Positions 62,223-64,000 of a DNA stretch of 64,000 nucleotides are shown piece by piece. Where the stretch lies: assembly GCF_025947185.1 (NCBI RefSeq), contig NZ_CP110001.1:4402001-4466000 (forward strand), in the 5' to 3' direction. A model generated the notes under the pieces. That model ran no database searches, was not told the origin of the DNA, and worked only from the letters and a program-made list of their open reading frames with translations. Every line of letters begins with the position of its first letter. The first letter of the stretch is position 1. The translations under genes and the position numbers were made by a program. The stretch is from Flavobacterium sp. N2038. Its GTDB lineage: Bacteria; Bacteroidota; Bacteroidia; Flavobacteriales; Flavobacteriaceae.

Positions 62223-62246
62223 AAAAGCACATCATTATGTGCTTTT
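62223..62246 (-). terminator. Terminator of the VOC/SRPBCC run
   Basis: AAAAGCACAT (62223-62232) pairs with ATGTGCTTTT (62237-62246), followed on the minus strand by T6. It lies 53 bases past the stop of the gene at 62299-62742. Confidence 0.8.
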
Positions 62247-62298
62247 CTGAGTAATTTAACAATTATGTTCCGCTATTAGAATAACGTAACTTTTTCGT

Positions 62299-62742
62299 TT
62301 ATGCACCTGGCTGATTCTCATCGAAGTTCACCATCCAGTTGATACCAAATTTATCTGTGAACATTCCAAAATAAGCCCCCCAAAATGTTTTATTCATTGG
62401 CATAAAAGCGTTTCCACCTTCTGAAAGTCCATTGAAAATTCGATCTGCTTCTTCTGTGCTTTCTACATTAACCGAAACAGAAAAGTTTCCTCCAAATTTC
62501 ACATCACCGGATTGTTCGCTGCTATCACTTCCCATTAAAATAGTATTTCCAATTGGTAGTGAAACGTGCATAATACGATTGGCATCTTTTTCTGAAACTT
62601 CAGTACAGCCACCATCTTCAGCAGCAGGCATGTCTTTAAATTTTCCGATATATGGAAATTCCCCTCCAAATACGGATTTGTAATGTAGAAATGCCTCTTC
62701 GCAATTTCCATTAAAAACTAAATAAGGATTTACTGTTGTCAT
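62299..62742 (-). CDS. VOC family protein, PhnB-like
   Basis: A 147-residue glyoxalase/bleomycin-resistance-fold protein. VNPYLVFNGNCEEAFLHYKSVFGGEF and WGAYFGMFTDKFGINWMVNFDE are the signatures of the PhnB-like subgroup, which usually has a decayed metal site. The function is unknown. It is the last of four small genes on the minus strand that alternate VOC and SRPBCC types. Confidence 0.9.
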   Translation of the reverse strand: MTTVNPYLVFNGNCEEAFLHYKSVFGGEFPYIGKFKDMPAAEDGGCTEVSEKDANRIMHVSLPIGNTILMGSDSSEQSGDVKFGGNFSVSVNVESTEEADRIFNGLSEGGNAFMPMNKTFWGAYFGMFTDKFGINWMVNFDENQPGA

Positions 62743-62776
62743 GATTTCTTGTTTTTTTGTTGTTATTTTTTGCTTT

Positions 62777-63214
62777 TTATTGTTCTGAAAGTTCTTTTAC
62801 CTTCTCCAATCCGTTTGGAAAAGTTTCTTTATAGTAATCTAGATATTTCTCCACTACATCTATCTGAGCAATCAAAGAAGTAAATTCCTCTTCCGGAATT
62901 AAACGATAGGTCTCCATTGCACCTGTCCAATTTTTTGTTTCTTCATTAAGAGGCAGTTCTTTAAAGTCTTTTATTTCGCCTATATGTTTAAAGGCCATAT
63001 ATTCGTTTGGCGTTTTGGTTTCGATTACACTATACATTCCTTCTCCATTTGGAGACATAAAATGTATTTTATCACCTTCGTTCCAGTCGGTTATGGTATG
63101 TGAACCTTCGCAAAAAACACTTGTCCATTTTTTATACGTTTCATCATCCCATAAAACATTCCAAACTTTCTCAGCTGGTGCTTTAATCTTGATTGTAAAT
63201 TCTAAAGTTTCCAT
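62777..63214 (-). CDS. SRPBCC domain protein
   Basis: A 145-residue protein of the START/Bet v1-like SRPBCC fold, AHSA1-related. LEFTIKIKAPAEKVWNVLWDDETYKKWTSVF is the typical start, followed by HTITDWNEGDKIHFM and MEETYRLIPE-like sequence near AMETYRLIPEEE. It would form a ligand cavity; the ligand is unknown. It is two bases downstream of the VOC gene at 63217-63624, which suggests translational coupling. Confidence 0.88.
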   Translation of the reverse strand: METLEFTIKIKAPAEKVWNVLWDDETYKKWTSVFCEGSHTITDWNEGDKIHFMSPNGEGMYSVIETKTPNEYMAFKHIGEIKDFKELPLNEETKNWTGAMETYRLIPEEEFTSLIAQIDVVEKYLDYYKETFPNGLEKVKELSEQ

Positions 63215-63216
63215 AA

Positions 63217-63624
63217 TTAAGATAATTTACTAAAATCCATAAATAGTACATTCCAACGATGACCATCCAAATCTGAAAAGCCAAAACCATACATCCATCC
63301 CTGACTTTCTGCAGGAGGGCTAAAAATTTCACCACCGGCATGTTGTACTTTTTTTGCCAGTTCATCAACTTCTTCTTTACTCTCGGCATCTATAGAAATC
63401 AAAACTTCAGAACTTTGCTTAGTGTCTGTTAAACTGTTTTGAGAGAAACTTGTAAAAAGTGAATCCTCAAAAAGCATAACTACAAAATGCCCCTCACCAA
63501 CTACCATGCATGTCGAACTTGGCGTATCGTGTTGCTCATTAAACGAAAAACCAATTTCCCAGAAAAATTTTTTCGCTTTTGCAACATCTTTAACCGGTAG
63601 ATTCAACCAGATTTGTTTTGTCAT
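63217..63624 (-). CDS. VOC family protein, glyoxalase-like
   Basis: A 135-residue VOC-fold protein. IWLNLPVKDVAKAKKFFWEIGFSFN starts the first beta-alpha-beta unit, and AGGEIFSPPAESQGWMYGFGFSDLDGHRWNVLF is the characteristic end. The His/Glu metal ligands of true glyoxalase I are not all present, so a binding or resistance-type role is as likely as catalysis. It is tightly linked to the SRPBCC gene that follows. Confidence 0.9.
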   Translation of the reverse strand: MTKQIWLNLPVKDVAKAKKFFWEIGFSFNEQHDTPSSTCMVVGEGHFVVMLFEDSLFTSFSQNSLTDTKQSSEVLISIDAESKEEVDELAKKVQHAGGEIFSPPAESQGWMYGFGFSDLDGHRWNVLFMDFSKLS

Positions 63625-63735
63625 TGTTTGATATTTTTTGTTAGAAAATTATTTAAACTATAATTAAATGATAGACACTAATCTATATAGTCTCTATTTT
63701 TAATCTTTGAATCTTCGCTACTTAGAGCTTAAAAG

Positions 63736-64000
63736 CTAATTGCTTTCTGTATAATTCTTAAAACTGTCAAGAATAGCCTGCCAGCCACCTCTTTGCATTT
63801 CTTCCGGATTTTGTGTTTCGGGATCAAAACTTTCTATTACTTCTACTCCATTTGGTGTTTCGGTAAAACTAATTTCAACCTTTCTTCCGTCACCCATTAC
63901 ATACTCGATAGCTTCATTTGTTTTGACCAAAGTATATTCTCCTTCAAAATCAAAACTCATGCTTCCGTCTTTGGCAGCCATTGTCGATTTAAATTTTCCT
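63736..64000 (-). CDS. SRPBCC family protein, C-terminal part (cut by window edge)
   Basis: The reading frame stays open to the right edge, so the start lies outside the window. The visible 88 residues (...GKFKSTMAAKDGSMSFDFEGEY, then VEVIESFDPETQNPEEMQRGGWQAILDSFKNY) are the C-terminal half of an AHSA1-like SRPBCC domain. The internal ATG at 63981 is not a likely start because the family motif begins before it. Together with the preceding genes it gives the order SRPBCC-VOC-SRPBCC-VOC. Confidence 0.85.
   Translation of the reverse strand, partial: GKFKSTMAAKDGSMSFDFEGEYTLVKTNEAIEYVMGDGRKVEISFTETPNGVEVIESFDPETQNPEEMQRGGWQAILDSFKNYTESN

Overview
This window looks like chromosomal DNA from a Flavobacterium-type Bacteroidota. 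It is AT-rich, and many genes carry the Bacteroidota -7 promoter TAnnTTTG with few recognisable Shine-Dalgarno sites. Gene content also fits: DUF5103, DUF6370, a FolK-deoxynucleoside kinase fusion, a bacterial GH3-like protein, and ACT-ACT-SerB. I see no phage, integrase, transposase, rRNA or CRISPR array. Most of it is a conserved housekeeping backbone.

Layout. 1-340: two identical tRNA-Gly(TCC) genes. 0.5-3.2 kb: a GNAT acetyltransferase and two different L,D-transpeptidases meeting tail to tail. 4-8 kb: gpmI, a DUF445 membrane protein and map. 8.1-8.65 kb: a small GxxExxY gene enclosed by an imperfect inverted repeat. 8.7-16 kb: methyltransferase, SNF2 ATPase, DUF5103, apaG and pruA. 16-20.7 kb: an SMP-30-like secreted protein, a LytS/LytTR two-component system and two unrecognised genes. 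20.8-28.4 kb: rsmG, fatty acid desaturase, aspartate aminotransferase, DHFR-like protein, U32 peptidase and purT. 28.4-34.3 kb: a DUF6370/Crp pair and the glyoxylate shunt genes aceA and aceB, with a RamB-type regulator divergent from aceB. 34.8-38.1 kb: pirin, a 4Fe-4S protein, YceI, an AraC regulator and DUF983. 38.2-43.7 kb: fabD, an EamA transporter, galE, a DegT aminotransferase and waaA (envelope polysaccharide and LPS). 44-45.1 kb: a small alanine-rich heptad lipoprotein, DUF1508, tRNA-Leu(TAA) and tRNA-Gly(GCC). 45.2-60.3 kb: mutS, DUF1573, a TrmH-type methyltransferase, folK-dNK, sppA, an alpha/beta hydrolase, an AsmA-like protein, GT9, DUF2797 and GH3. 60.9-64 kb: serB and an alternating run of VOC and SRPBCC genes, cut by the right edge.

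The most interesting signals are between genes. (1) Three copies of a repeat with conserved flanks around a variable hairpin share a closing stem that appears to covary; two of them sit exactly at the T-run of a gene's terminator. (2) Nested inverted repeats abut stop codons, one enclosing the GxxExxY gene and one empty. (3) A second, synonymously diverged copy of the last codons of the GH3 gene lies about 700 bp downstream, beyond a small secreted-protein gene and a multi-hairpin repeat. (4) Two palindromes lie between aceB and the RamB-like regulator. (5) A shared dyad sits at identical spacing upstream of the pirin and yceI promoters. (6) A Lpp-like alanine-heptad lipoprotein ends in Lys-Lys. 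None of these amounts to a proven new system; the repeat families and the GH3-tail event are the best leads.
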